From NCBI GenBank assembly GCA_016840595.1, contig JAEOSA010000047.1, positions 1-11,020 on the forward strand: 11,020 nt of DNA, given 5' to 3'. The position numbers were made by a program, and so were the translations under genes. The notes below the pieces were generated by a model. That model was not told the origin of the DNA. It made no database searches and saw only the letters and a list, made by a program, of their open reading frames with translations. Positions 1 to 5,162 of the stretch are shown piece after piece (within the stretch, counting starts at the first letter, position 1; every line of letters starts with the position of its first letter). This stretch comes from Candidatus Hermodarchaeota archaeon (GTDB lineage: Archaea; Asgardarchaeota; Hermodarchaeia; Hermodarchaeales; Hermodarchaeaceae).

Positions 1-757
1 CTGTTGTATATCGCCAAGCATATCCATTATCGCCATTAGCGACATCTGTTCGAAACTGCCAAGAAGGTGTGGCTCCTGATTCAGGGACTAGAACAGCAAA
101 ATAATAGTTATTATACGTCCCTGTTGTCGTAAGGAAGACCGGGCTTACCCATGTTGCATTTATCCAACCATCGAACGTATCAGTACTCTCTCCCAAATCA
201 AAGAAAATACGGCTGGACCAGGCAAAATGCGGTTTGGGTCTCCCACCCTCTAGGGTGGCATTGTAGATTCTCACGTATAGGTCATCACTGGTATCTAACA
301 GATCGAAGGCATCCGCTTCTACCCTCACCATCACACTATGAAGATGACAAGAATTAGTAATCTGAAGACTCATGGCAGCACGTATAGTGTGACTGCCCTC
401 GCTTGTAGAATCATCAGTTTCAATATCTAAAACAATAGGTCCCGCAGTAATTCCTGAAAAAGAGGCGTTAAACGCCGTTTCCCAATCTACTGGTAGAGAA
501 ACGGTAAAATCACTAGCGTCATCAGTTGCAGTAGGAGTGCTCATTGTCTTATTATAGGTCGCTAGGATGCTAGTGGGATTTCCAATTCCCCAATATTCAC
601 CAACAGGAACGCCACCTCCGTATGGTGGTGGAGGGGTATTCTTTGGGCTAATCTGAGCAGCTTCAATAGGATCACTTGATGAAATCGGGTAAATAGCAAA
701 ACAAGTAAAAAATAAAATGAGAAGAAGTGCTGTGGAAATCTTCAAGGATCGTGCCAC
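1..757 (-). CDS. Secreted or surface protein, N-terminal part (runs off the left edge)
   Basis: The minus frame stays open from a GTG at 757 to the window edge, giving 252 residues with no stop. The start is set by an in-frame TGA just upstream and a GGTGA Shine-Dalgarno at 768-764, six bases before the GTG. Residues 1-28 look like a signal peptide: R3 and K6, then a hydrophobic core at about 9-25 (STALLLILFFTCFAIYP), then Ser-rich SSS. A Pro/Gly-rich linker follows (PPPPYGGG, 42-49). The rest is Thr/Ser/Asp/aromatic-rich and looks like extracellular beta structure. Four N-glycosylation sequons are visible (N69, N97, N166, N200), which fits an archaeal cell-surface protein. The C terminus, where an anchor would lie, is outside the window. 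I recognise no family. It is transcribed divergently from the gene at 966. Confidence 0.8.
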   Translation of the reverse strand, partial: MARSLKISTALLLILFFTCFAIYPISSSDPIEAAQISPKNTPPPPYGGGVPVGEYWGIGNPTSILATYNKTMSTPTATDDASDFTVSLPVDWETAFNASFSGITAGPIVLDIETDDSTSEGSHTIRAAMSLQITNSCHLHSVMVRVEADAFDLLDTSDDLYVRIYNATLEGGRPKPHFAWSSRIFFDLGESTDTFDGWINATWVSPVFLTTTGTYNNYYFAVLVPESGATPSWQFRTDVANGDNGYAWRYTT

Positions 758-825
758 ATGATTTCACCGCATATCCGCTGGATGTAGCTGCCACTTCACT
801 AACGACCGTCGATGGATGACTTTTA

Positions 826-843
826 GTTCTTTCTTTAAAGAAC
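826..843. promoter_or_regulatory. Perfect 7-bp inverted repeat (GTTCTTT-N4-AAAGAAC) in a divergent intergenic region
   Basis: The 208-bp gap between the surface-protein start (757) and the gene at 966 holds GTTCTTT, CTTT, AAAGAAC: 7-bp arms and a 4-base loop. The centre contains CTTTAAAG, which could serve as the minus-strand TATA box and would put a start site near 808 and a leader of about 50 nt. It could be an operator, a hairpin in the leader, or chance in AT-rich DNA. A heptamer AACGGCT is repeated at 841-847 and 854-860, and a small GCGA-TTT-TCGC palindrome lies at 863-873. Confidence 0.35.
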
Positions 844-918
844 GGCTTTTCTAAACGGCTCTGCGATTTTCGCACCTCTTCTCATACTGAAATAAGTCGG
901 TTTTACTGCTCCGTGAAA

Positions 919-927
919 GCTATATAC
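919..927 (+). promoter_or_regulatory. Candidate TATA box for the tRNA-binding protein gene
   Basis: The run GCTATATAC lies about 40 bases before the TTG start at 966. Archaeal transcription normally begins about 26 bases after the TATA centre, which would place it near 950 and leave a leader of about 16 nt. The leader contains GAAGGGA (954-960), a weak ribosome-binding site. Confidence 0.5.
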
Positions 928-965
928 TAATTGAAGCGAAGAAACCACTCACTGAAGGGATTTAC

Positions 966-1307
966 TTGCTGAGCTTTGATGAATTTAAGAAGGTTGATTT
1001 TCGGATTGCCACGGTTTTGGAATCAGAACCTGTGCCGGGGACAAAGAATCTCCTGAAACTCCAAATTGACCTTGGAGAATTAGGTAAACGCCAAATTGTC
1101 ACTGGATTAGCGCAATATTATCCTGCTGAATCCCTCGTTGGGAAACAACTGGTAGTGTTGGTGAACCTTAAACCCGCAGTGTTTCGAGGTGAAAAATCAG
1201 AAGGCATGTTGCTCGCCGCAGAAGTAGGGAAGCAAGGTGATGCTGATTACCAAGTAGTCCTTGTTGTGCCTGAACGTGAACTGCCTCCTGGCACTCCAGT
1301 CCACTAA
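966..1307 (+). CDS. tRNA-binding OB-fold protein (Trbp111 / methionyl-tRNA synthetase beta type)
   Basis: This 113-residue protein is a complete stand-alone tRNA-binding domain of the kind found at the C terminus of many MetRS and as the free proteins Trbp111 and CsaA. Family hallmarks are FDEFKKVDFRIATVLE (4-19), the KNLLKLQIDLG strand (27-37), IVTGLAQYY (44-52), LVVLVNLKPAVFRG (62-75) and the conserved S-E-G-M-L (78-82). The C terminus ends in the usual LPPGTPV. The family binds the outer corner of tRNA and can help MetRS in trans. The start is TTG; no ATG lies near the conserved N terminus. The length is normal for a free domain. It stands alone and converges on the PAC2 gene with a 30-bp gap. 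The family is clear. Whether it acts as a MetRS subunit cannot be told, because no MetRS gene is in view. Confidence 0.9.
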   Translation: MLSFDEFKKVDFRIATVLESEPVPGTKNLLKLQIDLGELGKRQIVTGLAQYYPAESLVGKQLVVLVNLKPAVFRGEKSEGMLLAAEVGKQGDADYQVVLVVPERELPPGTPVH

Positions 1308-1337
1308 AACCCAACTAGCGCATTCTAAACTCCTGTC

Positions 1338-2078
1338 TTAGACGAACATGTCATGAGCGCTGCGACCATTTTCTCGTTCTCGTTGTCGGTCAAGGAGCTG
1401 CTTGATTTCCTTTTCAATTGCTTCGGCATCAGCCATAAGTTCATCCGTACCAATTCCTAAATCGTACAGCTGGTTAAGCACACCAATAGCAACACTAGCC
1501 GCTCGGGGATCAGGGCGTCCTCTCTCAGCATAAGGAAGAATGGCAAGGGCGGGAAAATCACGAATTTCATAATTCAGTAATAACAGAGCTAAGGGTCCGT
1601 AGATACCCCGACCCTCCTCAAGAAGTGGAAGCTCATGTTTTTTCGCAATTTTTTCGTAAGCGGAGGTAAAGGCACTCCGAAATTGATCCTCGCCTTCGGC
1701 AAATTGCTGATCCAAACCACCCAGAAGGACGGCCTCTTTCAAGCCATTTTCTTTTGACCAGTTAGCAAGCGCTTCGGTAAAGGGTGCCCACTCAGCCCGG
1801 TGTGGTTGTAATCGTGTAAACAAGAGGACAAAGCGGTCTTCATACTCATACAATTCAATCGGCATTAAAAGCCGGTCACCACCAATAAAGACGTGAGGGG
1901 GTACTAGCGGGCTCATAATACATCCAATTGAGCGTACATTTTCTTGATTGGCTAAATGGCGAAGGACAATATAGCCGGTTTCTCCTAAGGCGCTATGAAA
2001 TCCTGAAACCAAAATCTTACCCTTTAATTTTACATCAGGATCTCTCATGATTATCTTAATTTCTTCAGCGTACTCCAT
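1338..2078 (-). CDS. PAC2-family protein (proteasome assembly chaperone-like)
   Basis: This 246-residue cytosolic protein carries the PAC2 fold. VSGFHSALGETGYIVLRHL (24-42) matches the opening glycine-rich strand-helix. VLLGGLDQQ (117-125), GIYGPLALLLLNY (158-170) and LPYAERGRPDPRAASVAI (181-198) are the later conserved blocks, the last being the family's typical PDPRAA helix. Residues 214-235 form a charged, probably coiled-coil helix. Archaeal members include PbaA/PbaB-like proteasome-related proteins, and many others have no known role. The C terminus ends in M-F-V, resembling the hydrophobic-Tyr-X tail that docks into 20S proteasomes but with Phe for Tyr. The ATG has only a weak ribosome-binding site. 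The gene diverges from the aCPSF2-like gene. The family call is firm; the proteasome role is inferred. Confidence 0.85.
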   Translation of the reverse strand: MEYAEEIKIIMRDPDVKLKGKILVSGFHSALGETGYIVLRHLANQENVRSIGCIMSPLVPPHVFIGGDRLLMPIELYEYEDRFVLLFTRLQPHRAEWAPFTEALANWSKENGLKEAVLLGGLDQQFAEGEDQFRSAFTSAYEKIAKKHELPLLEEGRGIYGPLALLLLNYEIRDFPALAILPYAERGRPDPRAASVAIGVLNQLYDLGIGTDELMADAEAIEKEIKQLLDRQRERENGRSAHDMFV

Positions 2079-2123
2079 TAGACTCGCCTTAGCTTCGTGA
2101 TGGCTGAAGCTGATGAATTCGCT

Positions 2124-2131
2124 GTTTTAAG
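2124..2131. promoter_or_regulatory. Candidate core promoter shared by the PAC2 and aCPSF2-like genes
   Basis: The 80-bp divergent gap contains GTTTTAAG, read as CTTAAAAC on the minus strand. On the minus side it would start RNA near 2101, with a leader of about 23 nt to the PAC2 ATG at 2078. On the plus side it would start RNA within a few bases of the ATG at 2159, consistent with the lack of a Shine-Dalgarno there and a near-leaderless mRNA. This rests on spacing and AT content only. Confidence 0.35.
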
Positions 2132-2158
2132 TCTTCTTCCCTAATTAGAGAAATTCAC

Positions 2159-3538
2159 ATGTTACACGAATTCACATCAACTTCGAAATACATTTATGAA
2201 GTCACGTCCGCAAGGCGTGAATACAAATCCCGCCAAAAGAAAAAACCGCCACGAGCAGGGGAATTGCCATCGTTGACTGAACTCCACTTCCTAGGTGGCT
2301 GTAAAACCATCGGAAGCTCTGCATATCTAGTCAAAGAAAATGATACTTCAGTCCTTGCTGACTTTGGCGCCTCCTTCAACGGGCACCCGACATTTCCCCC
2401 CATGACCCGTCCCCAGAATCTCACTGTTGCCCTGAGCCACGCACATCTTGATCACAGTGGTGGGCTCCCCCTTCTCTTCACCAGTGGTTCAGCACCAGTC
2501 TACATGACCGCAATTACTCGCGACATCATCCGTGTCCTCCTCAAGGACATGCTGCGGCTAAGTCAATACTTTTTACCCTATGAAAAACTCGATGTCGAGC
2601 GGCTATTTCGCCGCATTAAAATTGTCAATTACAAAGAACCCGTCAACCTGGGCAATGGTATCACCCTGACCCTCTATGATGCAGGACATATCCCCGGAAG
2701 CGCGGCAATCCATATTCAAACCCCTTCCCGTGAAGTACTCTATACGGGGGATATCAATACCATTGACACCCAATTACAGAGGGCTGCCCGCATTCCTACA
2801 AAAACGCCTGACACCATCATCATGGAAAGCACCTACGCACTCACTACTCATGAGGATCGACAGAAAATCGAAGAAGATTTCATTGAAAAAGCTCATGAAA
2901 CCATCGACAATGACGGAATAGTCCTAGTTCCTGCTTTTGCCGTTGCCCGTGCCCAAGAAATCTTATGTGTCCTAGCCAAATACAAAACCTCTTACCCCAT
3001 CTATTTAGACGGCATGGCCCGAGAAGCCGCCCGAATCTTCCTCCGACACCCCACCTTTTTCCGAGACTACAAACTCTTGAAACGAGCTCTAAGTCAAGCC
3101 GAATGGGTACGAAATCGAAGACAACGTGACGGGATTCTCAAAAATCCAGGACTAATTGTTGCGCCAGCAGGAATGCTACGCGGAGGAACCGCAGCAATGT
3201 ACCTAAGCCAAATTATGGATGATCCCCGAAGTGCGGTTCTAATGGTGGGTTATCAAATCCCCGGAACCCCCGGTCGTGACCTCCTCGAAAATGGCTTCTA
3301 TGATTATGGGATCGGACCTAAACGGGTCAAGGCGAAATACCAGCTTTTTGATTTCTCTTCGCATGCAGGTAAAGAACAATTATTAAACCTCGGCGGTTCT
3401 TTTTCCAACGCGTCCCACATCTTCACAGTACACGGGGAAGCCGAGGCTTGCGAATCGCTAGCAACAACGCTTCAAAAACAATTTGGACAAAACGCTCACG
3501 TTGCTGAGAACGGACAAAAAATAACACTACCTGACTGA
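2159..3538 (+). CDS. aCPSF2-like metallo-beta-lactamase/beta-CASP ribonuclease
   Basis: This 459-residue protein has a metallo-beta-lactamase core with an inserted beta-CASP domain and is related to CPSF73. Zinc ligands are visible as SHAHLDH (H94, H96, D98, H99), GHIPGSA (H177) and YTGDIN (D198). Beta-CASP motifs follow: A is the Glu of IMESTY (E223), B is PAFAVARAQE (258-267) and C is APAGMLRGG (335-343). The core closes with DFSSHAG (H402) and VHGEAE (H425). Such enzymes cut or trim RNA 3' ends. No KH domains precede the nuclease, so it is aCPSF2-like rather than aCPSF1 (FttA). Motif B has Ala where Gly is usual, and DFSSHAG has Gly for the usual Asp. The first 35-40 residues are an unusual basic extension (RREYKSRQKKKPPR). 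A TTG at 2264 after AGGGGA could be a later start. Thirteen bases separate it from the protease gene. Confidence 0.9.
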   Translation: MLHEFTSTSKYIYEVTSARREYKSRQKKKPPRAGELPSLTELHFLGGCKTIGSSAYLVKENDTSVLADFGASFNGHPTFPPMTRPQNLTVALSHAHLDHSGGLPLLFTSGSAPVYMTAITRDIIRVLLKDMLRLSQYFLPYEKLDVERLFRRIKIVNYKEPVNLGNGITLTLYDAGHIPGSAAIHIQTPSREVLYTGDINTIDTQLQRAARIPTKTPDTIIMESTYALTTHEDRQKIEEDFIEKAHETIDNDGIVLVPAFAVARAQEILCVLAKYKTSYPIYLDGMAREAARIFLRHPTFFRDYKLLKRALSQAEWVRNRRQRDGILKNPGLIVAPAGMLRGGTAAMYLSQIMDDPRSAVLMVGYQIPGTPGRDLLENGFYDYGIGPKRVKAKYQLFDFSSHAGKEQLLNLGGSFSNASHIFTVHGEAEACESLATTLQKQFGQNAHVAENGQKITLPD

Positions 3539-3551
3539 TGGTGAAAACTCT

Positions 3552-4439
3552 ATGGCAGAAGAAATGCCCGTAATAACTGGTGACCGATATACAATCCTCG
3601 GAAACCTCATCATTGTAATGATCTCCGCAGGCCTACTCGGTCTCATAATCCTATTATCTGAAATTCGGCTCTACGCCGAACCCATCTCCGAAGGCATCTT
3701 TGGTCCTGCTGCCGCCATCGCAAACGCCCTTCTCTTCGTTGTGTTAGCCACAGTTGGCGCAACCATGGTCGTCCTCCTCTTGAAATACGGAAAAGAACGC
3801 CTCCTCAAATTCATACTCATCGGCGCCTTTGGCTTCATCGCCGTGGTAATCTTCCTCTACTTCGGCTCCATGTACCTCGTCGTCTTCCAGTTCATCAATC
3901 CCACCTCAGCAATCTTCATTCTCTTTGCCTTCATACTAGCATCGATTGTCAATTTCATCACAGTCGAATCGGATTACCGAATGAAAAATGGGGGCTTACT
4001 CCTGTTTGGATCCGCCGTTGGCGCATTTCTGGGCGTTGTCCTACCCGTGTGGACAAGCGTACTACTCTTGGTCGGATTAGCTATTTACGATTATTACTCT
4101 GTGAAAAAAGGACCAATACGCAAAATCGTAGAAATGACCGAAGACGACCCTGACAAACTCAGCGCCCTGGCCGTCTCCTCTTCCGAATGGGATATCGGAC
4201 TGGGCGATGTGGCGTTTTATGGCATGATCGTCGCGCTTGCCGTCGTCAACCCCATATTCGGAGTACTCGGGGCTATTTTTGCCGTCATTGGCATTGTTGC
4301 TGGATTTCTCATTACACTTAGACTACTTGAAAAACGAGGTGTAATGGCCGGACTTCCTATTCCAGTCGCTTTAGCACTTCTCGGTCTTGCCTTGGGCTAC
4401 CTGATTCAATGGATCTTACCCTTATTCTTCATGCTCTGA
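3552..4439 (+). CDS. Presenilin/signal-peptide-peptidase-like intramembrane aspartyl protease
   Basis: This 295-residue protein has about nine hydrophobic segments, at roughly 15-36, 53-77, 84-104, 108-136, 148-163, 165-182, 216-233, 235-256 and 268-293. The two catalytic Asp motifs of family A22 are present: Tyr-Asp at D180 in AIYDYYSVKKG, and GLGD at 216-219 (D219) followed by VAFYG. The third element, usually PAL, appears as LPIPVALALLG (268-278) near the last membrane segment. Archaeal presenilin homologues (PSH) have this layout and cut single-span membrane substrates within the bilayer. The start is firm: GGTGA at 3540-3544 stands seven bases before the ATG. It follows the RNase gene by 13 bases and is almost certainly co-transcribed, but no substrate is suggested by the neighbours. 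Codons are strongly C-ending, as in the preceding gene. Confidence 0.87.
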   Translation: MAEEMPVITGDRYTILGNLIIVMISAGLLGLIILLSEIRLYAEPISEGIFGPAAAIANALLFVVLATVGATMVVLLLKYGKERLLKFILIGAFGFIAVVIFLYFGSMYLVVFQFINPTSAIFILFAFILASIVNFITVESDYRMKNGGLLLFGSAVGAFLGVVLPVWTSVLLLVGLAIYDYYSVKKGPIRKIVEMTEDDPDKLSALAVSSSEWDIGLGDVAFYGMIVALAVVNPIFGVLGAIFAVIGIVAGFLITLRLLEKRGVMAGLPIPVALALLGLALGYLIQWILPLFFML

Positions 4440-4462
4440 AAAACACGTAATCCTTGATAGTC

Positions 4463-4660
4463 CTAAACATCAACAATTGGAATCTTCAAGGCTGCAATAA
4501 TCCGCTCAGCCGTACCAGGATCCGTTTTGAAAGTATAAAGATAGCTGGGAGTTCTCAGCTTCAATTTCACCGCATCTGGAAGCCGTTTCACCCGGCATTC
4601 ACTAGCCAGTTCTATTAGTTCGAGGAATTCTTCTTCGGTTTGCACTTCACGAGGCATCAT
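4463..4660 (-). CDS. rpl38e: Large-subunit ribosomal protein eL38
   Basis: This 65-residue protein matches eL38 along its length: M-PRE at the start, EEFLELIELA, the basic VKRLPDAVKLKLR (24-36) and the diagnostic SYLYTFKT (39-46), ending in a short Leu/Ile-rich helix. eL38 is a small peripheral protein of the large subunit. It is absent from most Euryarchaeota and present in TACK and Asgard archaea, so it is useful for placing the organism. There are two consecutive ATGs; AGGTGGT at 4669-4663 lies close upstream and suits either 4660 or 4657. It is the last gene of the eL40/tRNA-Val/eL38 set, and the 95-bp gap after the tRNA holds its own candidate TATA box. It converges with the protease gene with a 23-bp gap. 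Confidence 0.9.
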   Translation of the reverse strand: MMPREVQTEEEFLELIELASECRVKRLPDAVKLKLRTPSYLYTFKTDPGTAERIIAALKIPIVDV

Positions 4661-4697
4661 TTACCACCTGAGCGAATGGCTACGAGGCAGAATCCCA

Positions 4698-4707
4698 CCT
4701 TAAAAGC
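4698..4707 (-). promoter_or_regulatory. Candidate TATA box for eL38
   Basis: On the minus strand the sequence reads GCTTTTAAGG. A start about 26 bases on, near 4677, would leave a leader of about 17 nt carrying the AGGTGGT ribosome-binding site. eL38 could therefore be transcribed independently of the tRNA upstream. I see nothing else in the gap 4661-4755. Confidence 0.4.
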
Positions 4708-4758
4708 ATTGTGATAATCCGGCACTCCACAACAGCATTCCTATCGCGAAACAAGTGG

Positions 4759-4862
4759 TGGGCCGGGCGTGAATTGAACACGCGACCTCCGCCGTTTCCT
4801 CGTTTTCACCCAATCAGGCTAAAACCTGTGAGAGCGGTGTCATACCACTAGACTACCGGCCC
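4759..4862 (-). tRNA. tRNA-Val (anticodon CAC) interrupted by a 32-nt intron
   Basis: The cloverleaf can be folded by hand. The acceptor is GGGCCGG against CCGGCCC, seven perfect pairs, with discriminator A at 4759. The D arm is GTC/GAC with GG in its loop. The anticodon stem is CCGCT against GGCGG (one T-G pair) with loop CTCACAC, the variable loop is AGGTC, and the T arm is GCGTG/CACGC with loop TTCAATT. The anticodon CAC is at 4830-4828 and reads GUG. Mature length is 72 nt. The genome continues with CCA at 4758-4756, so the 3' end appears encoded. The 5' end is only seven bases after the stop codon of eL40, so the tRNA is probably cut out of the ribosomal-protein mRNA. Confidence 0.93.
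4795..4826 (-). other. tRNA-Val intron in the anticodon loop (boundaries uncertain by one base)
   Basis: Removing 32 bases restores a normal CTCACAC loop and a closed stem. The same product results from cutting after position 37 (4826-4795) or position 36 (4827-4796). The fold is not a textbook bulge-helix-bulge. TCTC (tRNA positions 31-34) can pair with GAGG at 4801-4798, leaving a 3-base AAA bulge on the 3' side. GTTTT (4825-4821) pairs with AAAAC (4806-4802), but four bases rather than three are left on the 5' side. A splicing endonuclease that accepts relaxed motifs would fit. Confidence 0.75.
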
Positions 4863-4869
4863 AACACGA

Positions 4870-5034
4870 TTACTTCGTCAGTTCACGCCGTTTCGGACGC
4901 AAATTCTTCCGCCGACAACGACGACACTTCGTAGCCTTAAACGGATTCTTCGCACCACAATCACGACAAATCGTCACATACAAAAGATGCTGTAAAGCAA
5001 TACGACGTTTCTCCGGATCAGCGACAGGCATCAT
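4870..5034 (-). CDS. rpl40e: Large-subunit ribosomal protein eL40
   Basis: This 54-residue protein is easy to overlook because of its size. It matches archaeal eL40: M-PVADPEKRRIALQHLL, then a zinc ribbon C23-x2-C26 ... C37-x2-C40 within ICRDCGAKN and KCRRC, then a very basic tail (RRKNLRPKRRELTK). In eukaryotes eL40 is made as a ubiquitin fusion; here it is free. There are two consecutive ATGs, at 5034 and 5031. The strong AGGTGA lies two bases before the first and five before the second, so the second may be the one used. The promoter TATA at 5077-5070 predicts a leader of about 13 nt. tRNA-Val follows after seven bases. Archaeal-style short leader, size and motif all agree. Confidence 0.95.
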   Translation of the reverse strand: MMPVADPEKRRIALQHLLYVTICRDCGAKNPFKATKCRRCRRKNLRPKRRELTK

Positions 5035-5047
5035 GTTCACCTAATGC

Positions 5048-5059
5048 GGATGCGCATCC
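5048..5059. promoter_or_regulatory. Perfect 12-bp palindrome GGATGCGCATCC between eL40 and the STAND gene
   Basis: The sequence equals its own reverse complement. It lies between the TATA core (5070-5077) and the eL40 start codon (5034), covering the predicted eL40 transcription start. On the STAND side it lies just upstream of the same core. A dimeric regulator bound here would block eL40 and could also affect the STAND gene. An RNA hairpin is unlikely because there is no loop. Function is inferred from position and symmetry only. Confidence 0.45.
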
Positions 5060-5069
5060 CCACGGTTCC

Positions 5070-5077
5070 TTATAAAT
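5070..5077. promoter_or_regulatory. Candidate TATA element, possibly bidirectional (eL40 operon and STAND gene)
   Basis: The plus strand reads TTATAAATTATTTT from 5070. On the minus strand this is AAAATAATTTATAAG, an A-rich BRE-like stretch followed by a good TATA box that predicts an eL40 start near 5047. On the plus strand the same core would start RNA near 5100, leaving a leader of about 60 nt to the GTG at 5163. It is the only clear TATA in the 128-bp gap; a weaker CTAAACC occurs at 5133-5139. Confidence 0.55.
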
Positions 5078-5150
5078 TATTTTGCTATCTTTATCGCAAT
5101 CAACCGACGCCCTTATTGGGAAGAAAGACGACTCTAAACCCTATACAGTT

Positions 5151-5155
5151 GGAGG
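5151..5155 (+). promoter_or_regulatory. Shine-Dalgarno GGAGG that sets the STAND gene start
   Basis: GGAGG stands seven bases before a GTG at 5163, an ideal spacing. The reading frame is open back to a TTG at 5082. That TTG lies only about 10 bases past the TATA core, so it would be upstream of any transcription start from it, and it has no ribosome-binding site. Confidence 0.7.
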
Positions 5156-5162
5156 CTTGGTC

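Noticed and set aside
672..875. 67-residue minus-strand reading frame with a hydrophobic end
   Set aside because: It overlaps the signal-peptide region of the long frame starting at 757, which has a GGTGA site, a proper signal peptide and 252 open codons.
5082..5162. TTG start 27 codons upstream for the STAND protein
   Set aside because: It lies directly after the TATA core and so before any plausible RNA start, lacks a ribosome-binding site, and GTG 5163 has an ideal GGAGG.
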